Shown: positions 54,049 to 63,971 of the stretch, in pieces | Layout: every line of letters starts with the position of its first letter | Numbering within the stretch: position 1 is the stretch's first letter | Assembly: GCA_943736015.1 (NCBI GenBank) | Contig: OX031062.1 | Coordinates: 56,470,962 to 56,534,961 of the forward strand | Source of the DNA: Tridacna crocea | Lineage: Eukaryota; Mollusca; Bivalvia; Cardiida; Cardiidae | Length of the DNA: 64,000 nt | Direction of reading: 5' to 3' | Notes under the pieces: generated by a model | The model's database searches: none | Told to the model about the DNA's origin: nothing | What the model saw: only the letters and a program-made list of their open reading frames with translations | Program-made: the position numbers and the translations under genes

Positions 54049-57000
54049 GTAATTATCAAATCAAAAGTTTTATACATTCAATTAATTATCTGAGCAATGT
54101 GAAATGTGGGACTAAATGTACCACTGCCCAAGCATTACCTTCAGTCTGAAGGTCTCCTCACATGCTTTTTTTGTCACTGGTCTTCGCAAACACCTTCAGA
54201 GCAACATTCATTAAAAATATTTGGAAAAAGAATTTAAATGCATCTTTTCTAATGGCTCTATGCGATAAAATTCCCAACGACAGCTGATAAAATGGGCATG
54301 GATCATTAAATAAATGATTAATCTTCACAAAAAGACTGATGTTAGTTAATATCTAAATCATATCTTTGTGCAAATCTGCACTTTTCAAGGTAAATAACCG
54401 ATGACCTACTTCACCAGAAATCAAAACATTGTGGTATCATCAATGCGCATGTCTCGGCAGAAATCGCAGTATCTTTGACATGCTACGGGACACTTTAGTT
54501 GTGAATTTTGCTGTTAACAAAGGCACCTTGTGCGAAAATGATTATTGGGGTTAGAGAACCAGACTGTACAAAATTCAAATTTCGTTCAAGGCACATGCCT
54601 GTTTAAGGGAAGTTACCATGTTAGTTGGTTACAAATTACACTTGATTTATTTACGTTGGGAATAAAGGTAAATTTCCCATGATTCAATTGATATTTTGCG
54701 GCAAAGTTTGTGTGATGATAAAGATTAATAATTTATCAAACGATCCATGCCCATTTTATTAGCTGTCATTGGAAATTTTAACAAGATGCGGGTAAAATTG
54801 TATTAATTCCAGATGTGTTTAATGAGGGCTGATGTGAAGGTTTCTGCAAAGATCAGTAACCAAAATAGCATCGGAGTAGACCTTCAGACTGAAGGTACCT
54901 AATCATATGAGGACCAATGGTAGCATAGCACAAGACTTGGCTCACCACAAATAAAATATTAACCCTTTACCAAACAATTCTACCCTGCTGGAAATAAATT
55001 TCAATTTTTGAGTTGTAACATTTATTGTTATCTGCAAGTGCTTTCAGTTTGTTGTTTGGTAAAGCCTAAAGGGTTAAGCTGTTATGTTATATTAGAATAA
55101 TCTTACTTATTAGATAGAAAATATTTTTTAAAAAAGATGATTTATATTATATTAGAATAATCTCACTTATAAGATAGAAAACATTTTTTGGATAAGGATG
55201 CTTGCTTTGATATTAAGCTTAGTCCTTGGGTTTAGACACATTTAAGTACCGGTAAACACCTCATTTGCTCCATATAAAAAAAAATTGTGAATTTATCCAA
55301 AATAATTTATTTCCCCATAATTATCATACCAATATTACACTAAACCAAATGTCGATATGTTTCGGCAGAGAATGTTTTGTCTCCTAAAACTACCTTGAGC
55401 AGGCCCAAAAAATCAAGGTAGGAGATGGCAAAGGGGAAATATCCAGCCTTGAAGAGAAAATCAAATGCAACACTGAAATAGAATTACTACTTTCTTTGTT
55501 ACTAAATTTTCATTTATCTATCTGATAGAAAAAGTTCATGCTATCTATTGCAGTACCAAAATCCAAAAACCCATGTGTTTGAAAGAATGCATCAAATCCA
55601 GCTGGTAGGAAAGGGGAAATACCCATTACTAAAGAGAAAATCATACATTTTAAAGAAGCTTCCACCAAACCTCGAACTCTACAGTAAAACCATGTTGTGC
55701 ATTCTGACAAAAGAAATACTCGGTATGTTTTTACTTCACTAACACACAAAGTGCCTCAAGACAACTTTTGCTACTGTTAAATCATTTGACAGTTTAGCAA
55801 ACAATCTCATGGTATTATGACCATGCGGAAGAAAGCTCTTGAAAACATTGCTGAGAAAGGGGAAAAAAAGATCAGTAAACATTTCTCTCAATATTTGCTA
55901 TCCTTTAACCCTTTACTCCATAGATACTCATTTCTACACATTGCTTGTAGGAGCCTTTGGAAAACATTGTTGCAAAAGGTGAAATTGCTCGTGACGAGCA
56001 ATTTCACCTTTTGTCACAATGTTTTCTGTGCTATCAAAAGGTGTCATATACACATTAGAAACGGCTTCATCCATGCTGTTATTTAGGTTCAATTAGAGAT
56101 GCCATAGAAATGCCTTATGGGGTAAAGGGTTAACTCTTTACCAAACGACAAAATTTAGACTGGTCCAAATTGAAAGCATTTGCAGACGACCAAATAAAAG
56201 TAACTGCAATTTTGAAATTTGTATTTGGAAGGGTAGAAAATATTGTACAAATAGGAGAAAATGCTGGTTACCAGCATTTTCTCCTTTTCCCACATTGTTT
56301 TCAAAAGGCTTCTTTCTCAGGGTCGCTGAAAGTCGAGATTATGTGGTAAAGGGTTAAAAGATAGAAATTGCGGTGATAGGCCAAATAGCCTTTATGAAAA
56401 CATCAATATTTACCCATGACTTTGGGGCTGCAGACCTTAAAACAAGGACTACCAAGGCACATAGCTTCTTCTTGAGGATCACTTCCTAATTTAAAATTTA
56501 ACCGTGGGATCCAAATTTGCCCTGCCTCAAGGGTCTGTTTTATAATTGGCTTTATACAGAGCAAACTTTGGAAATGCTCGCATTTATAACCAAATGGTTT
56601 AGACCTTGTATTATTGGTTATGTGGATTTATCTTGTAAACCCTTACCATTATCCAAGTAGTTATAGCTCTGTGGACAAAAATTGTCGTGCCTTATGTTCA
56701 CAACTTTCACATGGGCTTTTACACAGAAACCTTGTAAGTCTTCTTGTTCAAAACCATTTACCCTAGTATTGTTATGTTTGGTTTATATGGTCTGTACTAA
56801 TTAGCCGTTGGAGTGATAAAGGGCAATCATGATTTTCTTGTTTACAATGTGTAGGTATCGGACTGAAAGGCCAAGTTGTGGAAGTGACCAAGTCAGAGTT
56901 TAGGAATCATCTATATCCAAAAGGCTTAGCTATTTATGCCTCACCAGAGAATATTGAAAAATATGACGAAATCAGAAAGGTGCTTCATGATAATCTTCTA

Positions 57001-60000
57001 CTTTGATTTATGACAATATACGAAACAATTCTGTGTTTTAACTTTTTACCAGACATTGACAATTTTTAACGACCCGAGAAAGAAGTCTTTTAAAAACATT
57101 GTGGGAAAAGAAGAAAATGCTGATAACCAGCATTTTCTCCTTTTCCCACAATGTTTTCTACCCTATGAAAAAAAAATTTCACCTTTGAGCCACACTGAAA
57201 TTGTTGTCTGCAATTGATTTCAGTTTGGAAAAGGCTAAAATTTTGTCATCTGATTAACTACCCTGAGAGAGAAGGCCTTTGAAAACATTATTAATGGGAA
57301 GAATAAAATTCTTGTAACTAGCATTTTATCCATTTTCTACACTTTTCTACCTTTTTACAACTCTTTGCTACCTGTCCAGAGACCCACCTCAGTTTATTGG
57401 ATACATGTAATCTAACATTTGCCAGTGCTTTTGGTTTGGACAAGTCATAAGTTTTGTAATCTATTTAAGAATTATGATCCATAGAAGTAAGGGTTAAAAA
57501 AACTTTGTTGAAAAAGGAGAAAATACTGATAGCTAGTTCTATTGTATATTGGTTGTCATTATCATCCACATTTGACAAGGATATGTTTTTAAAGTAGTCT
57601 GACTAAAATTTGTTTCAAGAGATAGTAAGTTAAAACTTAGGAATATGATCCTGAGTTTTAACTCTTTACCACACGAGAAAATTTTAGACTGGTCTAAATT
57701 GAATGCATTTGCAGACGACAAAATAAAGGTGACTGAAAAATTGAAATTTGTTCCAGGACGGGTAGAAAACACTGTGGGAAAAGGAGAAAATGCTGGTTAC
57801 CAGCATTTTCTCCTTTTCCCACAGTGTTTTCAACAGGCTTCTTTCTCAGGGGCGTCAAAAGTAGGCATTGTGTGGTAATGGGTTAATGACTGTTGGAGGA
57901 GCTCTTTTATAAATGTTGTGGAAAAAGGAGAAAATGCCATTATTAACATTTTCTCCTTTTTCTGCAATGTATTTTGCCCTTCCAAATACGAATTCCAACT
58001 ATATGAGCCACATTTGAATTGTTGTGTGCTAATCCTCTTAATTTGGACATCCCTAAAATCTTGTTGTAATGTACATGTAAATAATTAAAATAGAACCCTA
58101 GATTTTCTTCACCTAACTCATACAATCTTGACTTTTAAGGACCTTGAGAAAGAAGCCTATTAATAACATTGTGGGAAAAAGGAGAAAAATGCTGGTTCTT
58201 TTTCCCACAATGTTTTCTACCTTTTTCAAAACAAGTTTCAATTTTTCAGTTACATTTATTTTGTTGTCTGCAAATGCTTTCAATCTGAACAAGTCTAAAA
58301 TTTTGTTGTGAGGGAAAGAGTTAAGACATAGTTGTCACAACTTTGGTTCAGTGAGTGTATTGACATAATTATGTGTGTTAGTTCACACATGAGTGTGTCC
58401 AAAACATAACTTCCTTTCCACTTGATGGATTTGAAAATATGTATAATATTGAGTAACTGTTCATCAATATACGTAGATATGTGATGTGAAACATTTTGTA
58501 TGTAATGTTGACAATCAAGGTCATGCTTGATAGTCGGACAATAAAAATTTAGTTTGTTTGCAATGTTAGTTGGTCTTTTCATAGAATTTCAAAATAATTT
58601 GACACAAATATTCTCCTTCAAGACTAGATTGTACAAAGTCTGTTGTTTCAAATTTATTTTGTACAAACTATTTCTCTATTTTTTATTTCAGAGCTCAAGG
58701 GATTATGGAATTGATTATGAAATGAAAATGGTAAGTCTGTTCACCCTTTCCTAAATTACAAGATATAGCCTTTCAGATTTAACCCTTTACCGAACAATCC
58801 CTGGTTTTTAGGACCCGGAGTTAAAGGCCTTTTGAAAACATTATGGGAAAAGGAGAAAATGCTGGTTACCAGCATTTTCTCCTTTTCCCACCACGTTTTC
58901 TTCCCCTCTGGAAGCAAATTTTAATTTTTGAGTTATGTTTATTTTGTCATCTGCAAGTGCTATCAATTTGGAGCAGTCGAAAAATTTTGTCGTTTGGTAA
59001 AGAGTTAAAGCACTTGATACATTTTCAAATAATTTCTTTGAAAGATTTTTCTTCAATAATAACAGTAACACACAAAACATTTGTTGGATGCTTTCAGGCC
59101 CAAACAGAAATAAGTTTTTTTCAATATCATTGTACTAGCAATAGCCCTTTTTCCTGCAGTGATAATTATACATACATCAGTTTTATCTGGAAAGCACATG
59201 GTATTGTTATTGCCCTGTTGTCTTATTTGTCATGCTTTTATTAAACTTCGACATTACCCCTGTCATTACTGAAGAAATTTTCTTTAACTTTGGGCTAAGC
59301 TTGTCCCTACAACAGGGGCAGGTAATCTGGAAATATTTTTGACATAGTTAAGTCCTTTTTATTTCTTGGAGTTTTTCACTTAACCCTTTACCCCATAAGG
59401 CATTTCTTTGGCATCTCTAATTGACCCTAAATAACAGCAAGGATGAACCTGTTTCTTATCTGCATATGACACCTTTTGATAGCATAGAAAACATTGTGGC
59501 CAAAGGTGAAATTGCTCGGCATGAGCAATTTTACCTATTGCCACAATCATTTCCAAAGCCTCCTACATGCAATGCGTAGAAATGAGTATCTATGGAGTAA
59601 AGGGTTAACCCTTTCCCAGACGGCAAATTTTAGACTCTTCCAAACTCAAAGAGTTTGCAGACGACAATTTCAAATTTGACAAAAATGGCAGAAACTTCTC
59701 CAAATGGGTAGAAATCACTGTGGTTTCAAGCAACTTCTCCTTTTCCCACAGTGTTTTCAATAGACTTGTACTGCAGACACGTAAAAACAAGGGCTTGTTT
59801 GGGAAAGGGTTGAATAGGGGCTGTAGCAAAGCATATTGAAAGAGGTAAATACTGAACACTGGCATAGGTTCCACACAATGACAACTGTTAACGCTCTTGG
59901 AAAAGAAGCCTTTTGAAAACATTGTGGGAAAGGGAGAAAATGCTGGTAACCAGCATTTTCTCCTTTTCCCACAATGTTTTCTATCCTTCCCAAAACAAAT

Positions 60001-63000
60001 TTTAGTTTTTTCAATCACATTCATTTTGTTGTCTGCAAATGCTTTCAATTTGAACCAGCCTAAAAATTTCTCATGTAGTAAAGAGTTAAGCATGGAAATT
60101 GTGTTATGAAAGGTTTATAAATTTAAAAATATATAAAAACTATAATTTTGTGAAAGACAGCTCATTAACCCCATTGCCTCATGATTTTGAGATTCAACGA
60201 CTCTAAGAAAGAGGTCTTCTGAAATCATTGTTGGAAAGGAGAAAAATGATAGGTGGTTACCAGTATTTTCTCCGTTTCCCACACTGTTCTATACCTATTA
60301 ATTTGCAAAGCATTTGAATTGTTATTGGTATAGGTAGATGAGTCTGAAATTTTGCAATGTGGTAAAGGGTAAATTGCTGCTTAACCTTTTACTGGACTTC
60401 AGAAGTGTAGACAGCCCAGACTGACAGAGTTTGTCCACAACAATTTTTAACCCTTTACCTAATATACCAATTTGAGGCTTTTCCATTACAGCAGTAAATA
60501 AAGATATCAGAGCTCCAGATAAGAAGGAGTGATGGCATTCTATATCCATTATTCCTCTTCAAAACCTTATGTTGTGGGTACTCATTAGAATCGTCTCAAT
60601 GAGACGATTCTAATGAGTACCCATAACAGAGGGTTTAGTGGAGAATTACTGATATTTTCAACTTTGAAATCAAAATCACTCCCTCTATCTGGAGCTCTGA
60701 AGATATGATGTCAAAAATATGGACAAGTGAGGATACAAATATCTGATTGAGTGGAAAACATTGTGTCTGGTGTTGATACATCAAAATGAGTATCTATGGA
60801 GTAAAGGCTTAAATGAAAGGATTATTAGCATTGCAGGAAAAGGTGCAAATCCTCGTTACTAGCATTTGCTTCTTTTCCCATAATGATTTCAAAATCCCTT
60901 TTTTCTCAGGTTGTCAATATACGGGATTGTTTGGCATATACATGTATTTATATTTTGACACTAAAGCATACTGAAAAACAAAAGCAGTTTTCGTGAAAAA
61001 AGCTTCAGTAGTATTTCTTAACAAAGTTCACAAATTGAAAGTCTACCTTGTTTTACCATGCAGTCCTTACTGAAGTTGTCCAAAACCCATATAGATGTCC
61101 ATATGAATATGGAATTTGACTGGATTTTAGACGAGAACCACATACGAATAGCACTTAGGAAAGCGGTGAGTTAATTATACATGTTATGATGTGACCTTGA
61201 CTCCAGCCTTTTGCTTTTCATATTTTTCAATACATAACAAAAATTGTCACAAATGGCAAAAGGAAAAATATGTAAAGAAATTGAAGATACATGTACTTCT
61301 GCATGAAATGAAAAAAGTTTGGCACTGAAACAATTTCTCATATTGAAAGAACTAAAGTTTTGAAACTGGTGTGCTGCAAGGTAAAAGAAATCATCTGATA
61401 GGGATTAAATCTTTCCATCATAGATGGCACCAGACACATTTGAAAGCTCTTGTGGACAATGTAGATCAAGATCAGACTGCACAGAATGTGTGCCAGTAGG
61501 TTACCGAGAAAGATTGGTGAAATATTTTTGTATATTTCATGGTAAAGACCAGTGAAAATGCTGATTTTTAGATCCTAATTCTTCAATGGAAGGCAGAAGC
61601 AGTTGTTCCTGCACATCACTTACCTAGGTAAAATGCCTATGCCTCACAACCAGATAAAATTAAGGCGCAATTTAGCATACAATTCTCACACTTGATCTAA
61701 TGTTGTAATGTGTTGCATGGTGGGTTTTTTTTTTTTCAAAAATATTTTCACTCATGGGTGTGCCACTTTTGAAAATATTAGTGATGATGTTCACTTGATG
61801 AAATAAATTTCAATCTGTCACTATAAAAAGCCATTATCGGCTATTTATTTTTACAGGGAGTGCATGCTTTGAATGAAAATATTGTTCTGGACAAAGAACC
61901 AATATCAAATAAGTTGGGTGGTTTCAGCTTTTGGATCCAGGTAAGTGCAGTAATGTTATACATGTACCAGCTGATGTCATATTTTCTCAGATCTTGAGAG
62001 AAAGGGTAATTCTTGGTGATATAAATATGTGCATTTATGAAAGAGTATATCAATAATAGTACCATTGTTATATCCCAGCAAAACAAATTATTTCGCGGGT
62101 ATACTGGAATCAACCTTTGTGTCTGTCAGTATGTCCGTCCGAGTGTCCATCTGGGTACAGATTTCTAGTAATTGCATGTTTCTGTCAAAGTGCTGGCAAG
62201 GGTATTAAATCACATTCAGTGACAGCTTTAGTTTTAACTGATTTGTTTATAAGTCATGAACCTTTGTTTCAACTTTACACAATACAAAATAAGATAAACA
62301 TAGCTTACCTCAAGTAGTATGATATTTTACGTTGAAAGCAAAATACAACAGGAAAAATTGAAATGCCAACAAGCAGTTATTACAATGAAACACTGTACCA
62401 TTTAACTAATCCATCATCAGCTGTTAAAAAATGTAAAAGTTGTGCACTGGAAAAGGATATTTAACTCTATACCACACAATCCCGACTTTTAATGACCTTG
62501 AGAAAAAAAAAAAAGGAAAAAAAAAAAACCTTTGAAAACATTGTTGGAAAAGGAGAAAACCTTTGAAAACATTGTTGGAAAAGGAGAAAATGCTGGTAAC
62601 CAACATTTTCTCCTTATCCCACAATGTTTTTTACCCTTCCTAGCACAAATTTCATTTTTTTAGTCTCATACATTTTAGTTCTCTGCAAGTACATTTAATT
62701 TGAAGCAGTCTTGAATTTCGTTGCCTTGTAAAGAGTTAATGCATTTTCTCAATGTACTTTATCAAGGAAGTGGATCAGTTTACTATTTTGTGTGTAAGCT
62801 GGCTGAATCATGCTGTAGACTGGTCTTTTTACATAGAGGTAATTTATTGATAGCAAAAGGTGTCATTTCAGATCAGCTTACATGGACCATGTAGGCCGCC
62901 ACATGTTAGTATTTTTGCGGATGCATTGTACTGCATTTTCATAGAACAACTTGCCTTTATCTGCTGCAAGGGAAAGGTATTGGATTGTTTGATAAAGGGT

Positions 63001-63703
63001 GAATCTACAGATTTTACAACATTTTGATCTTTAAAAACATGGTAGAGAAATTTCTCCCTTTTCTCATCATCTCCAATTGAAGAAATAAAAACATTTTTCC
63101 CTTTACTGAACAATAATTTGTACAATCTTGATAATTGAAGGCTTTTGAAACATTAGAAGAAAAGAAAATGCTTATAATCAGCAAAGGTCACATGGATGAC
63201 TTTTGAAAGCATTGTAAGAAAAGGAGAAACCAGCATTTTCTCCCTTTCAAGCATTGTTTTATCAAAGGCAATCTTCGTCATTCTTCTATTTGTGGTCTGC
63301 AGAAGGGGATGGGAGGGTCAAGGGCAGTTTCCGTCCATCATGTTCCAAAGTTCACACCACTTAACAGTCTGCTCCTTGAAAAAGTCCACTCCTTTTTGTA
63401 GGCACCCTGTGATATCAGCTTTATTTGTCATAGAGTTATTACATCGTTTCATTTTAGCTGAAAGAAATATTGTGTGTACAAGTGAAGGGAACAGTACATC
63501 CATTTGGTGGAACCTTTGAGGAACCAGAATCTACTGTAAAGGACAGTTCTGCAGAAACTGAAGATCCTGAAAAAATTGACCTTTTAATTGAGGATGAAAA
63601 TCCAGTTAAATATTACGAAGATATATTTGGAGCTGAAAAGGCATCTTCCGATAACATTTCAGATGTACCTGATCAAAATACTACTACTGATGCTAAAAAA
63701 TAA
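53956..63703 (+). CDS. MRPL9: Mitochondrial ribosomal protein L9 (bL9m), seven coding exons
   Basis: Joining 53956-54048, 55554-55722, 56855-56979, 58692-58730, 61064-61165, 61857-61940 and 63458-63703 gives 285 codons plus TAA, with all phases consistent. The human protein is of similar length. It is a structural protein of the large mitoribosomal subunit, imported from the cytosol. Residues 1-31 are Ser/Arg-rich without acidic residues up to 17, as in a targeting peptide. Residues 36-62 (VFERMHQIQLVGKGKYP) match the MRPL9-specific N-terminal extension. Residues 74-120 are the L9 N-domain (KEILGIGLKGQVVEV, then LYPKGLAIYASPEN, the family hallmark GLAxYASPEN). The rest matches the C-terminal half, with an acidic tail. 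Introns hold more than fifteen transposon copies. Confidence 0.9.
54138..54895. mobile_element. TA-flanked TIR element in MRPL9 intron 1
   Basis: TA target, terminal inverted repeats CCTTCAGTCTGAAGGTCTCC / GTAGACCTTCAGACTGAAGG. The arms stay complementary for about 300 bp (ATGCCCATTTTAT / ATAAAATGGGCAT; GATTAATCTT / AAGATTAAT). The terminal 15 bases are themselves palindromic. Non-coding, Tc1/mariner-like by target. Confidence 0.78.
54959..55077 (-). repeat. Family A MITE, internal deletion
   Basis: Both TTAA ends survive, but the central palindrome is gone (119 bp). Confidence 0.7.
55080..55195 (+). repeat. ~60-bp tandem duplication
   Basis: TTATATTAGAATAATCT.ACTTAT.AGATAGAAAA occurs at 55086 and 55146 with a few differences. 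Confidence 0.8.
55554..55722 (+). CDS. MRPL9: MRPL9 exon 2
   Basis: Between CTATCTATTGCAG and GTATGT; 56 codons plus the first base of a split Gly codon. Encodes the N-terminal extension and the first strand of the L9 fold (LELYSKTMLCILTKEIL). Confidence 0.9.
55905..56133 (+). mobile_element. Family B TTAA MITE
   Basis: TTAACCCTTTACTCCATAGA at the left, CCTTATGGGGTAAAGGGTTAA at the right. The palindrome GGTGAAATTGCTCGTGACG / GAGCAATTTCACC lies in the centre. Shares its right TTAA (56130-56133) with the next family A copy. Confidence 0.82.
56130..56357 (+). mobile_element. Family A TTAA MITE
   Basis: Forward, full length. Its left TTAA is the right TTAA of the family B copy. Confidence 0.85.
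56855..56979 (+). CDS. MRPL9: MRPL9 exon 3 (L9 signature)
   Basis: After TTTACAATGTGTAG; completes the split Gly and encodes the L9 signature including KGLAIYASPENIEKYDE. The donor GTGCTT is weak, but reading on reaches TGA after nine more codons and the next exon fits phase 0. Confidence 0.9.
57038..57257 (-). mobile_element. Family A TTAA MITE
   Basis: Reverse orientation; the right end reads GTCATCTGATTAA. Confidence 0.75.
57258..57497 (-). repeat. Degenerate family A MITE
   Basis: Abuts the previous copy. CTACCCTGAGAGAGAAGGCC start, weak palindrome near 57300-57335, ends AAGGGTTAA. A further 50-bp fragment (AAAAAGGAGAAAATACTGATAG) follows to 57545. Confidence 0.55.
57658..57886 (+). mobile_element. 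Family A TTAA MITE
   Basis: Forward, full length. Nearly the same sequence as the shortened copy at 37748 but with the whole palindrome. Confidence 0.85.
57893..58075 (-). repeat. Degenerate family A MITE
   Basis: Palindrome GGAGAAAATGCCATTATTAAC / ATTTTCTCC and part of the long arm; TTAA ends lost. Confidence 0.55.
58113..58324 (-). mobile_element. Family A MITE, shortened palindrome
   Basis: CATACAATCTTGACTTTTA left end, right end GAGGGAAAGAGTTAA. The palindrome lost its middle (ATGCTGG directly to TTCTTTTTCCC). Confidence 0.7.
58692..58730 (+). CDS. MRPL9: MRPL9 exon 4 (39-nt micro-exon)
   Basis: Between TTTTTATTTCAG and GTAAGT; 13 codons (SSRDYGIDYEMKM), phase 0 on both sides, corresponding to the helical linker between the two L9 domains. 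Accepted for its strong splice sites and fit. Confidence 0.72.
58779..59008 (-). mobile_element. Family A TTAA MITE
   Basis: Reverse, full length, TTAA both sides. Confidence 0.83.
59380..59608 (-). mobile_element. Family B TTAA MITE
   Basis: Inverted relative to the copy at 55905 (CCCCATAAGGCATTTCTTTG left, ATGAGTATCTATGGAGTAAA right). Shares its right TTAA (59605-59608) with a family A copy. Confidence 0.82.
59605..59813 (+). mobile_element. Family A TTAA MITE, diverged palindrome
   Basis: Forward. CTTTCCCAGACGGC left end, GTTTGGGAAAGGG right end, right target TTGA. The central palindrome is reduced. Confidence 0.72.
59888..60089 (-). mobile_element. Family A MITE, left end truncated
   Basis: Begins at TTAACGCTCTTGG without the terminal repeat; intact palindrome and right end. 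Confidence 0.75.
60165..60373 (-). repeat. Degenerate family A MITE
   Basis: TTAACCCCATTGCC left end, palindrome interrupted by AGGTGGTTACC, right end GTGGTAAAGGGTAAA. A 70-bp remnant (TTAACCTTTTACTGGAC.. to TTAA at 60450) follows. Confidence 0.6.
60447..60812. mobile_element. TTAA-flanked inverted-repeat element
   Basis: TTAACCCTTTACC left, GGAGTAAAGGCTTAA right. The centre (60567-60614) is a 23-bp-arm perfect palindrome around GTCTCAATGAGAC. The arms extend outwards: CAGAGCTCCAGATA and TATCTGGAGCTCTG. Related at the ends to family B. Confidence 0.75.
60815..60935 (+). repeat. Family A MITE fragment
   Basis: TGCAGGAAAAGG..TTTTCCCATAATG palindrome remnant and right arm to GGGATTGTTTGG. Confidence 0.5.
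61064..61165 (+). CDS. MRPL9: MRPL9 exon 5
   Basis: Between TTTTACCATGCAG and GTGAGT; 34 codons (..NMEFDWILDENHIRIALRKA), matching the start of the L9 C-terminal domain. Confidence 0.88.
61450..61495 (+). repeat. Family F, left half
   Basis: TTGTGGACAATGTAGATCAA, CAGACTGCACAGAATGTG. Confidence 0.55.
61496..61850 (+). repeat. Dispersed family D, copy 4, ending at MRPL9 exon 6
   Basis: AGACCAGTGAAAATGCTGAT, TTACCTAGGTAAAATGCC, CTTGATCTAATGTTGTAATG, GATGAAATAAATTTCAATCTGTCAC. The family's CTATTTATT end overlaps the pyrimidine tract of the exon 6 acceptor. Confidence 0.65.
61857..61940 (+). CDS. MRPL9: MRPL9 exon 6
   Basis: Between TATTTATTTTTACAG and GTAAGT; 28 codons (LDKEPISNKLGGFSFWIQ), matching the EEPI..WGEYW region of the family. 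Confidence 0.88.
62461..62739 (-). mobile_element. Family A TTAA MITE with internal duplication
   Basis: Reverse, TTAA both sides. A segment of about 36 bp (CCTTTGAAAACATTGTTGGA..) is duplicated in tandem at 62529-62600, after an A-rich expansion, giving 279 bp. Confidence 0.78.
63135..63260 (+). repeat. Family A MITE fragment
   Basis: TTTTGAAAGCATTGTAAG AAAAGGAGAAACC and CAGCATTTTCTCCCTTTC around 63200-63250; ends unclear. Confidence 0.45.
63458..63703 (+). CDS. MRPL9: MRPL9 exon 7 (terminal)
   Basis: After TCGTTTCATTTTAG; 81 codons and TAA. The start (CVQVKGTVHPFGGTFEEP) corresponds to the last strand of the L9 C-domain. The remaining ~55 residues are acidic and low-complexity, without a counterpart I recognise. 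Confidence 0.88.
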   Translation: MKEILCVQVKGTVHPFGGTFEEPESTVKDSSAETEDPEKIDLLIEDENPVKYYEDIFGAEKASSDNISDVPDQNTTTDAKK

Positions 63704-63704
63704 A
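63699..63704 (+). terminator. Possible MRPL9 poly(A) signal
   Basis: AATAAA overlaps the stop codon. If used, the 3'UTR would be only about 15-30 bases. No other perfect AATAAA was noted before the window ends. Confidence 0.4.
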
Positions 63705-63748
63705 ATATGAATAATATTCTGAACAAAACTTGTGCCAAGTTGTTACTT

Positions 63749-63966
63749 AAGCCATTACTTACAATCCCAACTTTTTACAGCACTTGGAAATTATACTTTT
63801 GAATAATCATGGAGAACTTGCTGGTAACTTGCATTTTCTCCATTTTCCACAATCTTTCTTAACCTTTAAGAATGAACCCAATCATTTGATCCACATTTAA
63901 CCTGTGGCCTGCAAATCCTGTCAATTTTGACCCATCTAAAATTTTGTCCTGTAGTAAAGAGTAAAC
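63749..63966 (-). repeat. Diverged family A MITE
   Basis: ATTACTTACAATCCCAACTTT left, palindrome GGAGAACTTGCTGGTAACT / GCATTTTCTCC, right end GTAGTAAAGAGTAAA. Confidence 0.65.
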
Positions 63967-63971
63967 CCTTT

